From positions 1-64,000 of the forward strand of contig JAIQCW010000334.1 in assembly GCA_020283715.1 (NCBI GenBank): 64,000 bases of DNA. Reading direction: 5' to 3'. The DNA comes from Cytauxzoon felis. Its lineage: Eukaryota > Apicomplexa > Aconoidasida > Piroplasmida > Theileriidae. This document shows positions 1 through 10,458 of the stretch, piece after piece. A model generated the notes under the pieces. It worked only from the letters and a program-made list of their open reading frames with translations, did no database searches and was not told the DNA's origin. Both the position numbers and the translations under genes were made by a program. Within the stretch, counting starts at the first letter, position 1; the number at the start of each line of letters is the position of its first letter.

Positions 1-584
1 CCATTGGCGTAGAATATTTATAAATTAAGTGTACCTATTATAATTACATCAGTATATATTGGTGCTTATATTATATCTAGTACTGAAAATTTACAATTGA
101 TTTAATATACATTAATAATAACACCATATTTGATACTATATTAATACACTGTTACACATACAACAACAACAATCGCACTCAAATCAACATCTATTCTCAT
201 GATTAGATATTATAATCCATTGTATTACATCATTTAACCGTCTATTTTCAATTGCTGATATTTCCCCCCATAATATGTGGTAACGAATTAGGTTTGCAGT
301 TGATGATTAATCTTTTAGTTAAATATACATTTAATATGATATTAATAAATTAAAATATAAATTATTTACATGTGAAATGAATTGAATTTATATAATAGAA
401 GGAAATTTTTAAATTTATAGTGGAATTATGACCATTAATATGAATCTCAATACACATTAATATTAATGAATACCTTATTAATTACTATTACAGAATTAGT
501 ATAATATATAAAATTAAATTAACTGCACGTAGCTGATATATGTCTAACTTCTATCACTACATTCACCTCTTCCACACACCTTGC

Positions 585-650
585 TTCCACTAGCCGTGGA
601 GCCTTCTCTATTTACTTCCCCCTCCGCTTCCCTGAGATCAGCTACGGGTA
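585..650. repeat. Solo copy of palindromic mosaic repeat (intergenic)
   Basis: A single chain of two modules: a hairpin of the TCCAC..GTGGA type (here TTCCACTAGCCGTGGAGCC) followed by the pyrimidine-rich TTTACTTCCCCCTCCGC block and the module CCCTGAGATCAGCTACGGG. The same chain occurs near 2780, 7450, 7550, 9440 and elsewhere. It is a GC island in very AT-rich DNA and lies outside any gene. Confidence 0.85.
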
Positions 651-1018
651 ACACCTTATAATAAACCTATAATATTCTGTAAATTAATTGAATTAAATTC
701 TATAAATATCTTCTTTCAATCATTTACAACTCAAGTTTAATATTATAATAATTTATAGAAGTATATATAGTTAGTATTATTATATGTATAATATAGTTAG
801 TATAGTAGTTACAGTTCATGTTAGTAGTTATATAGTATATATATTATAATAATTATTTATATAAATACATATATACCTTCATACAACTATATATCTTCCT
901 TCAATTGTATTGATATATTAGGATATGTTATATTAAAAGAGAAATCATCAATAGACATTTAAAATGTAGTGGAAATAGTGTTTATTATCCCTATATTAAT
1001 GGGGTATATTGAAGGTTG

Positions 1019-1250
1019 TGATGAAGGTAGAGGGTTGTGATGGATCATCGAAGGTTAGTGATGGATCATCGAAGGTAGTGATGGATCATCCATCATGGGA
1101 ATGATGGAAGATGGTGCTAAGGATGTGTTGGATGTAACCTCAGGTGGAAAACCCGTAGCTGATCTCGGGGAAGCGGAGGGGGAGGTAATTAGAATAGCTC
1201 TCTGCAGGAGAATGCAAGGTTGTAACCTCAGGTGGAGGAGTTGACGTCAG
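1019..1250. repeat. Repeat island: 21-bp tandem units plus mosaic modules
   Basis: Starts with about three tandem units built on GGTAGTGATGGATCATCGAA. The last unit becomes the palindromic GATGGATGATCCATC-type module and the hairpin TCCATCAT-GGGA-ATGATGGA, which recur at about 6080-6115 and 7640-7670. Then come the CCCGTAGCTGATCTC module, a GTAACCTCAGGTGGA module and a CTCTGCAGGA module. The order of modules matches the exonic copy in the myosin gene, so this is a full element lying just downstream of the PqiA-like gene. Confidence 0.8.
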
Positions 1251-1300
1251 GATGAAAAGGTATCAATGTACATCATATAAATGAGTAAGTGTATAAGAGA

Positions 1301-4300
1301 TTACATTGGGCATTGTATACCGGCTGGGAAGTTTTGATTGATTATGATATTGATGAATTCATTGATGGTGACGGGTATACCTCTCCATACGAGTATATGT
1401 TTATTACTGAGTATGATATTATTGATTTCATTTTTGATTCTGGTTTCTATAATTTTTTCGATATCGACAACACTATGTATAATCCATGATATATTTTTCA
1501 TAATATGTATATTAGTAATTTTAAATTTAATAAAATTAATATTTCTAATTTGTGGTATATATGAAATACAATCCATAATAATAGTAATATTAGTAATAAT
1601 ATTATTACCACAACATAAATCTAAACCATTATAATAATTTTTACAATTATTATTATTAATAATACATAAACCAATTTCAGTATATAAATTAGTATTTAAT
1701 AATAATAATTGTAAATCTAATTGTAATTTATTATTATTATTAATAATAAATTTTATATTATTAATTTCAGTATTATTAATACCAGTAATCCAAGGTATAT
1801 TAAAATATAATTTAGAATCCATTTTAAATATATAATTATTACCTATACATGGTATAGGTGGTAACATATTATTATAATTACATTTACCTATAGATTTTGG
1901 TAAATTTTTTTTAATTAATTTATATATATTTGGAAATTTATCATCTAAAAATTTTTGTATTTTTAATTCATTTATTTTTATTATTGGTATTGTATAAGTA
2001 AATGCTAAAAATGTTAATAATATTATAAATATAAATGAAAATAAAAATAATATTGATGATAACCATTTTGAATATATTATTTTACGTATAAAATCTACAA
2101 GTTTAATTAATAATAAATTATAATATCTTTTTTTATTTATATTCTTCATCTTCACTACATCCTCCTCCTTCATATCATTACTACCACCACCAACACCATC
2201 AACTTCATCTACCTCATTTATAATTATATATTCTTCATTTAATTCCATTTTTATACGTACATACCACATTATAAATATAACATTAATTAAAAATGATGAT
2301 ATACCAAATACACCAACCATTAAAAATGGTGCACATGTTATTCTAGGTGGTATAGTAACAACAATACGATCTGCTGTATGTAAACAATAATATGCTGCTA
2401 TAGAACCTAAACCTAATACCTCACCACTAGACCATTCAGATAATGTATTACATAAATTAAATATAAATCTAGTTAATCGAACCTGTAATATTATATCTTC
2501 ATCAATATCCAACATTGTTATCATACCAGATGTATAATCAACATCTATATTATTATTAATACTACTCAATGTATCACCACTTTGTTTTCTATTTGTATTC
2601 CAATTATCTTGTTTCCCACTAGGCGTGGAGCCTCTTCTATATAACTCACCTTCCAGCTCCCGTAGATCACTTCCAGGTATAATACTCGTAGTCCAATCAT
2701 TATCATCAACTATAACACGTCTTCCACCTGAGGTCTTCCACTCGCCGTGGAGGCCTTCCTTATTTACTTCTCCCTCCGCTTCCCTGAGATCAGCTGCGGG
2801 TGTTGCACTTGAGGTTACAATCCTACTCTCTTTTCCACTCGCCGTGGTGGCTTCTCTATTTACCTCACCTCGACTCCCATGGATCGTCTCGGGTTCCACT
2901 TGAGGTCCAATCCGTACCTCCTCTTCGCCACGATCTCCGGGAGTGGCATTACTCTTTAGAGATAGCAAATTAGAAGAGCTGACGGCAGGAAAGACCTCAG
3001 GTGGAGAGCTGTCTGCAAGACCAACGGTGGAGCCTAGTGGAACAGAGTTGGCTGTAACCTCGAGTGGAGTGGCTGTAACCTCGTTGGAGTTGGATTGTAC
3101 ATTAGTGATTGTATTATCGAGTGATTGCGATGTGGTATGTTCTGAAGATGTATTATTTTTATTGAATTTCAATTTAGGTTGATAATTTTTGGATGAGAGC
3201 ATGATATTGTATGAGAATACACCTGAAAGAAAGAGTACGGATTGTATGAGTGGTATCATAATGCATAGGAATAAAAGTACAAATATGGGCATTAATCCAT
3301 TATCTGATAGATTTTTGATTAATTCTACATATGTTAATGTTGTAGTATCAACGGCTAAAATTTTACTTTCATCGATTGTGAATGATACAGATAGGAATTT
3401 TTCAGATGATAATAAAGAAACCCCAGATAAGACATTAAAAATAGTAAGTATACATATGAAGACATCAGACATGAACCATCTTTTTTTATGTAAATATACA
3501 TTAGAATTATAAAAATTTTTCTTTTTGATATTAATTAATTCATTATTATGAATAGAATACCAATAATCAAATAAATCTTTTTCACCTTCAACAGCATAAT
3601 TAACAAATTGTGTACCAGCAATAGAGAAGATACAATAAGTTAATAGATAATAAAATCCTATATCAGCTTTAGCCCATACAAATACAGATCTTAAATAAGA
3701 CATAACAATTAACATAATTATAACATCAACCATTTGAAATTTTGATATTAATTTTAATATCCATAATATTTCTCTAGAATATTTTATAGCTTTATCATCT
3801 TCAAATGTAATTTTACCTAATGTAGACATTGGATTAGTACCAAATAATAAATATAATTGTTTATGACGATATTTAATTAATATTATATATGATATTATTA
3901 TTGATATAATTTTAGCAAATGGTAAAAATACAGAAAATGTACCAGCTATTATTACAGTAAATAATGCACCTTGTCTATATAATGTTAATAATGAATGTAA
4001 TAATGTTTCATTATGTGGTTGAAATATATCTGGATCTGTTACTTCACCTGCTGATACATCCATTATAGGATATAATAATGCTAATATAAAAAATATATAT
4101 CCTAATATTGATAATATCATACCAAAATGTAATATTATATTCCATATTTTCAACCATTTCCTTTTATTCTTACTCATACGTTCATATGCTATACGATTTT
4201 TTGGTGAATCTATAGATTCTGTATCATCATCTTCATCTTCTATTTCCTTTTCTATTAATAATGTTGAATTCAATGTTATATTATCATATGATCTCTCTAT

Positions 4301-4357
4301 TATACCCTTCAATTCCGATACATTTGAATTATCTATACCCACCTCGTGTAGACCCAT
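1301..4357 (-). CDS. PqiA-domain-like multi-pass membrane protein with repeat insertion
   Basis: One uninterrupted 1018-residue frame. About nine hydrophobic segments lie near residues 66-95, 128-163, 208-223, 232-255, 292-316, 356-390, 640-660, 680-702 and 765-793. The pattern of a pair of membrane segments followed by a W(S/F)M-S/V-DVF motif (WFMSDVF near 292, LSEWSSGEV near 637) is that of the bacterial PqiA family, membrane partners of MCE-type lipid transport proteins; that link is family knowledge plus my motif reading. The C-terminal 220 residues form a long N/I-rich extracytoplasmic-looking domain with several cysteines. Residues about 417-583 are an in-frame GC-rich palindromic repeat insertion (2610-3105) in the loop between the two membrane blocks. 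The rest of the protein is strongly N/I/K-biased. Function in the parasite is unknown; lipid handling is only an inference. Confidence 0.75.
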   Translation of the reverse strand: MGLHEVGIDNSNVSELKGIIERSYDNITLNSTLLIEKEIEDEDDDTESIDSPKNRIAYERMSKNKRKWLKIWNIILHFGMILSILGYIFFILALLYPIMDVSAGEVTDPDIFQPHNETLLHSLLTLYRQGALFTVIIAGTFSVFLPFAKIISIIISYIILIKYRHKQLYLLFGTNPMSTLGKITFEDDKAIKYSREILWILKLISKFQMVDVIIMLIVMSYLRSVFVWAKADIGFYYLLTYCIFSIAGTQFVNYAVEGEKDLFDYWYSIHNNELINIKKKNFYNSNVYLHKKRWFMSDVFICILTIFNVLSGVSLLSSEKFLSVSFTIDESKILAVDTTTLTYVELIKNLSDNGLMPIFVLLFLCIMIPLIQSVLFLSGVFSYNIMLSSKNYQPKLKFNKNNTSSEHTTSQSLDNTITNVQSNSNEVTATPLEVTANSVPLGSTVGLADSSPPEVFPAVSSSNLLSLKSNATPGDRGEEEVRIGPQVEPETIHGSRGEVNREATTASGKESRIVTSSATPAADLREAEGEVNKEGLHGEWKTSGGRRVIVDDNDWTTSIIPGSDLRELEGELYRRGSTPSGKQDNWNTNRKQSGDTLSSINNNIDVDYTSGMITMLDIDEDIILQVRLTRFIFNLCNTLSEWSSGEVLGLGSIAAYYCLHTADRIVVTIPPRITCAPFLMVGVFGISSFLINVIFIMWYVRIKMELNEEYIIINEVDEVDGVGGGSNDMKEEDVVKMKNINKKRYYNLLLIKLVDFIRKIIYSKWLSSILFLFSFIFIILLTFLAFTYTIPIIKINELKIQKFLDDKFPNIYKLIKKNLPKSIGKCNYNNMLPPIPCIGNNYIFKMDSKLYFNIPWITGINNTEINNIKFIINNNNKLQLDLQLLLLNTNLYTEIGLCIINNNNCKNYYNGLDLCCGNNIITNITIIMDCISYIPQIRNINFIKFKITNIHIMKNISWIIHSVVDIEKIIETRIKNEINNIILSNKHILVWRGIPVTINEFINIIINQNFPAGIQCPM
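2610..3105 (-). repeat. In-frame exonic mosaic repeat inside the PqiA-like gene
   Basis: About 495 bp of GC-rich palindromic modules with no stop codon in the gene's frame. The sense peptide begins near TPLEVTANS, contains SSSNLLSL, ATPGDRGE, GPQVEPETIHGSRGEVNR, TTASGKESRIVTSS and ADLREAEGEVNKEG, and stops at the return to N/S-rich native sequence. The same peptide blocks in the same order occur at two places in the myosin. Codon and base use (about half GC) are unlike the flanking AT-rich coding DNA. Confidence 0.9.
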
Positions 4358-4573
4358 TTAATATAAAGTATATAAAAATATAATGTTTTTTTCAATACAA
4401 GATTAATATTTTAATTTTAATTAATATATTAAACATTTTTACAAGTTGCGATTGTTACATTTTTTTTTAATCCTATTATATATATACATCTTATACTTAC
4501 TGTACTTGAGCACCATATACTAAATCTAGATAAACAACTACACTCTATACATATATATAAACAATTATTATAT

Positions 4574-7500
4574 TTATACTTTAACAAGTGATATAGTTAA
4601 ATTAGGTGATGATATAGTACATAAATCTCTAGCATTAAAATTTTCTAATGCTATATACTTGTATATTATAGGCTGTAGTGACGTGCTATTTTTATAATAA
4701 TTCCAACCCCAAATTTTAAAATTTTCTGCTAATAAATTAGTCTCCCACCATCCTATAGTTACTTTTAATGGATTCTTAATAATATCTTGTAAATCAATTA
4801 ATGTTGGTTTTGGTATCACTACCTTGTTATAACTATTGGATTCATTCTCCATCAATATAGTACCCCATTGATATAATTGACCATCAACATCTATAGCTAT
4901 AGTAAAATTTGGACCACAAGTAACATCTATAATTCTATCAATATTTAATACATGTGGCGATGTATATGCATAATTTGTCTGGTATCCTAATTGACCATTT
5001 AATGTATTACCAAATGAATAGACTTTACCATCTGTAGTTAATATATAAGTTATACAACGACCACATATTATTTTACTGGGTGTAGCTCTAATGAATACTT
5101 CTAATGGCTCATGGACATCTGAAATTAAATTTGGTAAATTTAAATGCGATCCTTTCCCAAATACAAAAACAAGTCCATCTTGTGTTATTAAACCACTATG
5201 ATAATCACCAGCACTAATATTTACTACTCTACGTGGTGTATCATCAATTAATGGTAATCTTACAAGTGTAGGATTACGTACACATACTTGATCAACTCCA
5301 CATTGACCATTATCATTACAACCCCAACTATATAAAGAACCATCAGATAGAAGCAATAATGAATGCTTACTACCACATTGTACATCCTTTACTAATAAAG
5401 GTGGCTTTAAACTTGTAATTGGATCCATATATGTTCTTCTAATACCCAATTGATTATTATTATTCAAACCAATCGAATGTACATAAAAATGATTTAATAC
5501 TACAACAGTATGAACATCACCCATAGAAATTGATGTAATTTCACCCCTATCCATTAAAAATGATAACATCCTTGACCATCCATCACTATAAATCGATGAT
5601 AAATCCATCGATACATTAACATGAACAGGTAACCATCCACGTGATGATTTATAAATCTAAAAGAAGATGAGAGATGAATATATATTTAATCGAACCTCTA
5701 ATAATTTAACAGCTGTACTAGTCTCATTTATAGTAATGGACTCAGCAACCTTTTGCTGTGCCCTTATATATAAAGATTGCTTCTCACGCAATATCAATGA
5801 TCTACGATGACGCATTCGCCAAGCCCTCTGTATCCTACAAACCGAAGAACATAATCTAACCATACTCTCATGACGAATCCGAGCAGAAAAATAACTATAT
5901 TATTATTATTGTTGTAAATTGATGTATTACACTCCACCCGAGGTTACAATCGTACTATCATTCCACTCGCCGTTCCACCTGAAGTTACAACCACTGTTCC
6001 ACTCGGCGTGGAGCCTCTTCCAATTACCTCCCCGTAAACGGTATAGCCACTCCCGTAGATCGTGGCAGTAGAGAAGGTAGTGATGGATCATCCATCATGG
6101 GAATGATGGAAGATGGTTCTAAGAATGTGTTGGATGTAACCTCAAGTGGAGTACCCGGAGCTGATCTCAGGGAAGCGAAGGGGGAAGTAAATAGAGAAGC
6201 TGTCTGCAGGACGAAGATAAGGTTGGAGATGAGTGGTAGAAGAGGTTGTATAACCTTCAGTAGACAACGGCTCTCTCATTTCATTCGTTCGATGGTTATG
6301 GGTGCCTTCGCTTACCATTGTAATCGTTTGACATTGTGGTATATATGATTGATGTTATTATATTGTATAATGGTTCTAACTAGTGATTGTATTTTAATGG
6401 TATGATTAATTTTCATTAATCTTTGTTTTATATTATAGAGTTTATCATTATTCATTAACTTGCTTCTAGTCAAATACCCTCTCACATGCGCCTATAGGAA
6501 TGAAGTTAGTGGGGTGAAAGTATGAAGGTGGGAAGGAAGTGGGGGATATTGGGTAGAAGTGGTGGGGATTGAAATCAATAGAAAAAGTGGTGAGAATGAA
6601 AATCAACTTCACGTATCAAACTTCATCCACCCACCCACCCCCTCCCTTCCACCAAACAAACCTGAATGAGAATAGTTGGCTTCTTGCACCTCTTCATAAA
6701 GTTATACATCTTCACATTCATCCATCTTCTAAAGTTCGTTTGGATAATGGTAGCGGCATAGTTTCGTATTTTAAAGAGTTTCAAGTGATAGAGTGCATTG
6801 ATTTGTTTATGCATTTTCCACGTTGCAGAGATTTTAGTAGCTGCTTTATCTTGTACAATCTTCCGGTGGAGTTTATTAAAATATGAAATTGCACAAATGG
6901 CAATTGTACATTTTTTAAATTTCCCCAGATTTTCTTGTAGATGTTTCTTCTTTTGTTCTAATTTATACCTCTGTAACTCCTCATTATACCTCTTTTGCTG
7001 CAAGTACATTTTAACACAACTTTGAATATAAATCGCCGCATCCTCCTTCATACCCCTATTATTTATCGATGATAATACTATAGCTAGACCTATAAAATTA
7101 TAAACCCTCCTCTTAGATTCCAATTTCCCCCCAACAATTATAAACGTTCTTATATTCGCCTGTAAACGTATCATCATTGTACGAACATTATTGAAGATTT
7201 TTTTATTCGTAAATCTCATGTAAAAACTAAACATTAAAACACCCAATGGCCTCATTAACATTGTAAACTTTAAAAACGCCTCCTCTAACATTATCCAACC
7301 ATTCTTCCTCAAAAATACCATACTCTTACCTATCTGATACTCAACCGGTGGTATATTTAACCTATCCAATATCGTCCTTATCACATTTTTTATATGTTCA
7401 TCTCCACTCGAGGTTACAATCCTGCCGTCAGCTCTTCCTTTTACTTCCCCCTTCGCTTCACGTAGATCAGCTACGGGTTCCACCTGAGGTCTAGTACTAA

Positions 7501-10458
7501 CTCCACCTTTTCCACTAGGCGTGGTACCTTCTCTTTTTACTTCCCCCTTCGCTTCCCTGAGATCAGCTACGGGTTCCACTCGAGGTCCAGTACTACACTT
7601 CATTCCACTTGAGGTTACATCCAACACATCCTTAGCACCATCTTCCATCATTCCCATGATGGATGATCCATCACTAACTTCAACACTACCTTCACCACGA
7701 TCTCCGGGAGTGGTTATACCGTTTACGGGGAGGTAATTGGAAGAGCTGACGGCAGGACGAAGGGAGTTGGATTGGACCTCGAGTGGAGTGGCTAAAACCT
7801 CGGACAAATCTGTATATACAAGTTCGAATAATGGTTTATTATCAATGATAAAGTTGAGAAATTTATTTTTATAAGCGAATCCATCATGTACTATTTTAAT
7901 AGCTTCTACAATTGATAATGATATTAATTGATTATATATATTTTTTGTATTGAAATAATTTGGTATTTTTTCTTGATTAGTTTTTATACATCTAATGAAA
8001 TGTGGTTCAGTACTATCTAATGTCTTCATGAGATTATTTATAGACTTTTGAAATGATGAATTTATAAATTTACCCTTGAGGGAGGAAGTGGGGGAAGAAT
8101 GTGAGGTAGTGGGGGAAGTGGGGGAGGAAGGAGAAGTAGTAGATGTCGTACCATCCTCCACTTCCTCAAATGCTTTAGAAATGATGATATTATTGGATTT
8201 TTTGAGCATATTGATGATATGTATATTTAAAGAATGTTTATTTTTAATAATAAATTCGCTGGTATTATATGTAATGGTAGCAGCTGTATGTATAATAGTG
8301 AATGATAATTCTTGTCCTTTAGCGGGTATAAATGAATCATTTTTAATATTTAATTTACATAATCGTGTAAAATTATTACAATTACCATTTTGTATTAAAC
8401 ATTGTTCTTCTAGATAGGAAAAAATTGATTGATTTGGTTTATCGAAGATTGATAGTATTTCGGAATTATCTGTATAATTAATAAATTTATAATTTATTCC
8501 TTGTTCATTATATAATTTTAATTCAGATTGAAAGACTTCATTAATAAAATATTGTTGTAATCTTTCATTAGAATAATTAATAAGTAATTGTTCAAATGTA
8601 TTATATTTAAAATATTCAAAACCATATATATCTAATATACCTATCCAATTATTATTTAATTCATTAAATTTTATTATATTATTAATACATTTTATAATAT
8701 ATTCAAATAATAATTTATATATATCTTTACATATAGTTTTTATATTTAATTCTGCATTTATTATATTTATAGGACATTCTATTATTTTATTTTTTATATT
8801 AACTAATTTATATGTAAATAATTTTTTAGATAAATTTTCTTCGATACCCCATAAATTACATACATCTAAGAAAATTTCTTCATTTTTTATTTTTGCTGCT
8901 TCATCAACATCAATAATATTATCTTTTTCAAATTCTATATTACCACATAATAATATACCAGAAATACATTTAATAAAATCATTATATTCTAATTCATTAA
9001 ATAATAATTTCAATTGTTTCTTAACATCATTAAAATTTTTTATATCATCAATACCAGGTGCATCATAATATTTATATTTATTAATAAATTTATAATCATC
9101 TAAGCCTCTAAATTTAAAAAAAATTTCTCTCTTCATCATCTAAACCACGTATACATTGATAAAATATATGAAAACTTCTCTCGTTTTCATTCTGAAATTC
9201 TATCCTACATATCTCCAACATATAACTATATATCATACCACCTATTATACCACCCTCAGGATCCAATAATAATTTTATAAATTTACCAAATCTAGAGGAA
9301 TTATTATTATTCAATGTCTTCGCATTCCCAAAAGATTCCAATAATATATTCGTACCCAATATTATCTCCTGTACATCTATAACACCACCTGAGGTTACAG
9401 TCCTACTCTCTTTTCCACTCGCCGTGGTGGCCTTCTTATTTACTTCCCCCTTCGCTTCCCTGAGATCAGCTGCGGGTTCCACTTGAGGTCCAGTACTACC
9501 TTCAACTCTTCCACTCGCCGTGGAGGCTTCTATATTTATCTCACCTCGACTCCCATAAATCGTCTCGGGTATTTCGCCACGATCTCCGGGAGTGGCATTA
9601 CCGTTTACGGATAGGTAATTGGAAGAGGCACCACGCCTAGTGGAAGACGAGGTTGTAACCTCAGGTGGAGAGCTGACGGCAGGAGAACGCGAGGTGGAAG
9701 TGGAAGAAGAGTTGGATTGGACCTCAGGTGGAGAGCTACCACGGTGTGTTGAATGTGTGTATGATTTATTATATATTTTTCTTCCATATGCAAAGAAAGA
9801 CATTAATTGTTTAGCGGTTTCTGTTTTACCGGCCCCTGATTCTCCACTGACTATACAGGATTGGGATTTATTATTTTTAATAAGGCCATTCATAGCACAT
9901 TGTGCTACAGCATATGTATGTGGTTCTAAATCTGTTGGGAAACCTAATGTTGTATCACATTTACGATATTTTTCTATTATAATATCATTATATAAATCAG
10001 GTATTAATTTAAATGGATTTAATACTACAAGTAATTTACCAGCATATGTCTATTATAATTTTATATTATTATCATCATCATCAATTTAAACTTACATATA
10101 TTATATCTTTAGAATAACGATGTTTCAATATATCTAATACTATTGCTGTATTAGCATGTGGTAATTTTACTAAATCTGATACATATAATGGATCTATATT
10201 ATCTAAATTATTTAAACAATTAGATAATGATACTATTATATCATTACCATTATAATTCACATACACATTATCATCATCAACTGATTTTATAGTAGCTTCA
10301 ACATATAATTCATCATTATCTACCTTTATCCATACATTCTTACCAATCATATACTTTATATTCTCTACCTTCGATTCCTGTCTAGAAAAATGATCACACT
10401 TTTCTTTAACCACCAATTTAGCACCACCAATTGATTTAGATGATTTTTTATCAACCAT
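4574..10458 (-). CDS. Unconventional myosin with IQ motifs and C-terminal RCC1/ATS1 repeats (MyoH-like)
   Basis: Actin motor of about 1735 residues. Exons by phase: 10458-10096, 10049-6662, 6491-6316, 5894-5696, 5656-4574. Motor landmarks: P-loop GESGAGKTE (about residue 190), switch I NNSSRFGKF, switch II DIYGFE. IQ motifs follow; one spans the 6662/6491 junction and reads ILIQ|AHVRGYLTR, which revealed a 176-bp exon that has no long frame of its own. The tail (about 360 residues) carries RCC1 repeats such as GSLYSWGCNDNGQCG. Myosin plus RCC1/ATS1 repeats matches the Toxoplasma MyoH arrangement, a motor of the apical complex. Odd points: in-frame repeats in loop 1 (9388-9745) and before the converter (7405-7805), a low-complexity S/T/P loop 2, repeats in one intron, and one extra base in a run of eight A (9116-9123) that breaks the frame although flanking exon phases require it to be open. 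Confidence 0.85.
5895..6315 (-). repeat. Myosin intron filled by mosaic repeat
   Basis: A 421-bp intron (donor GTAAGC, acceptor ATATAG, phase 2) far larger than the usual 22-90 bp. About 5930-6240 is a chain of palindromic modules: TCCACTCGGCGTGGA hairpin, CCGTAAACGG palindrome, ACTCCCGTAGATCGTGGC, the ATGATGGA hairpin block, TAACCTCAAGTGGA and GCTGATCTCAGGG. Part of it is inverted relative to the exonic copies of the same gene. Confidence 0.8.
6492..6661 (-). other. Myosin intron with G-tracts on both strands
   Basis: A 170-bp intron (CAG|GTTTG to CCTATAG|GCG). Its first part on the sense strand reads GGGAGGGGGTGGGTGGG, a textbook four-tract G-quadruplex motif. Further in, the opposite strand carries GGGG, GGG, GGGGG, GGG, GGGG tracts (about 6510-6570). 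It is not part of the mosaic repeat family. Confidence 0.75.
7405..7805 (-). repeat. In-frame exonic mosaic repeat before the myosin converter
   Basis: About 400 bp, stop-free in the myosin frame, residues about 869-1002. It lies between the FAYKNKFLNF segment and the VIRTILDRL...YQIGKSMVFLR segment. Sense peptide begins LATPLEVQSNS, contains NYLPVNG, TTPGDRGE, a unique MMEDGAKDVLDVTSSG block, and two tandem copies of a 32-residue unit containing [12 protein letters not shown]; it ends GRIVTSSG. The modules are the same as at 2610-3105 and 9388-9745. Confidence 0.9.
9388..9745 (-). repeat. In-frame exonic mosaic repeat in myosin loop 1
   Basis: About 358 bp, open in the gene frame, residues about 223-341, between the P-loop helix (ending FFAYGRKIYNKSY) and the segment before switch I (IILGTNILLESFGNAKT). 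Both outer ends carry the module TCCACCTGAGGT or its complement, so the insert is bounded by an inverted repeat. Peptide blocks [44 protein letters not shown] and TTASGKESRTVTSGG repeat those of the other exonic copies. Confidence 0.9.

Larger units (their letters stand above)
1..1300. other. Gene-free AT-rich left edge with two repeat islands
   Basis: No convincing coding region is visible here. The stretch is mostly A/T with short runs and holds two GC-rich islands of the palindromic repeat family, described separately (about 585-650 and 1019-1250). The minus-strand PqiA-like gene ends at 1301, so the right part is its 3' flank. Confidence 0.6.

Noticed and set aside
2625..3182. Plus-strand open frames over the exonic repeat of the PqiA-like gene
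   Set aside because: They exist because the GC-rich modules lack stops in several frames. The minus-strand frame continues into native protein on both sides, the plus frames do not.
6097..6348. Plus-strand 83-codon frame in the repeat-bearing myosin intron
   Set aside because: It starts within a repeat hairpin and its peptide is only the translated modules. The region is better explained as a minus-strand intron plus an exon at 6316.
7521..8417. Plus-strand frames over the myosin converter insert and loop 2
   Set aside because: Antisense shadows of the repeat and of the S/T/P-rich loop 2; no domain, no continuity.
9114..9139. A 40-bp intron (GTTTAG...TTTAGAG) joining the two myosin frames
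   Set aside because: It would delete 13 residues from a segment that has exactly family length when read through, and it rests on a chance repeat of TTAGATGAT. The homopolymer explanation also fits exon phase; kept as an alternative.
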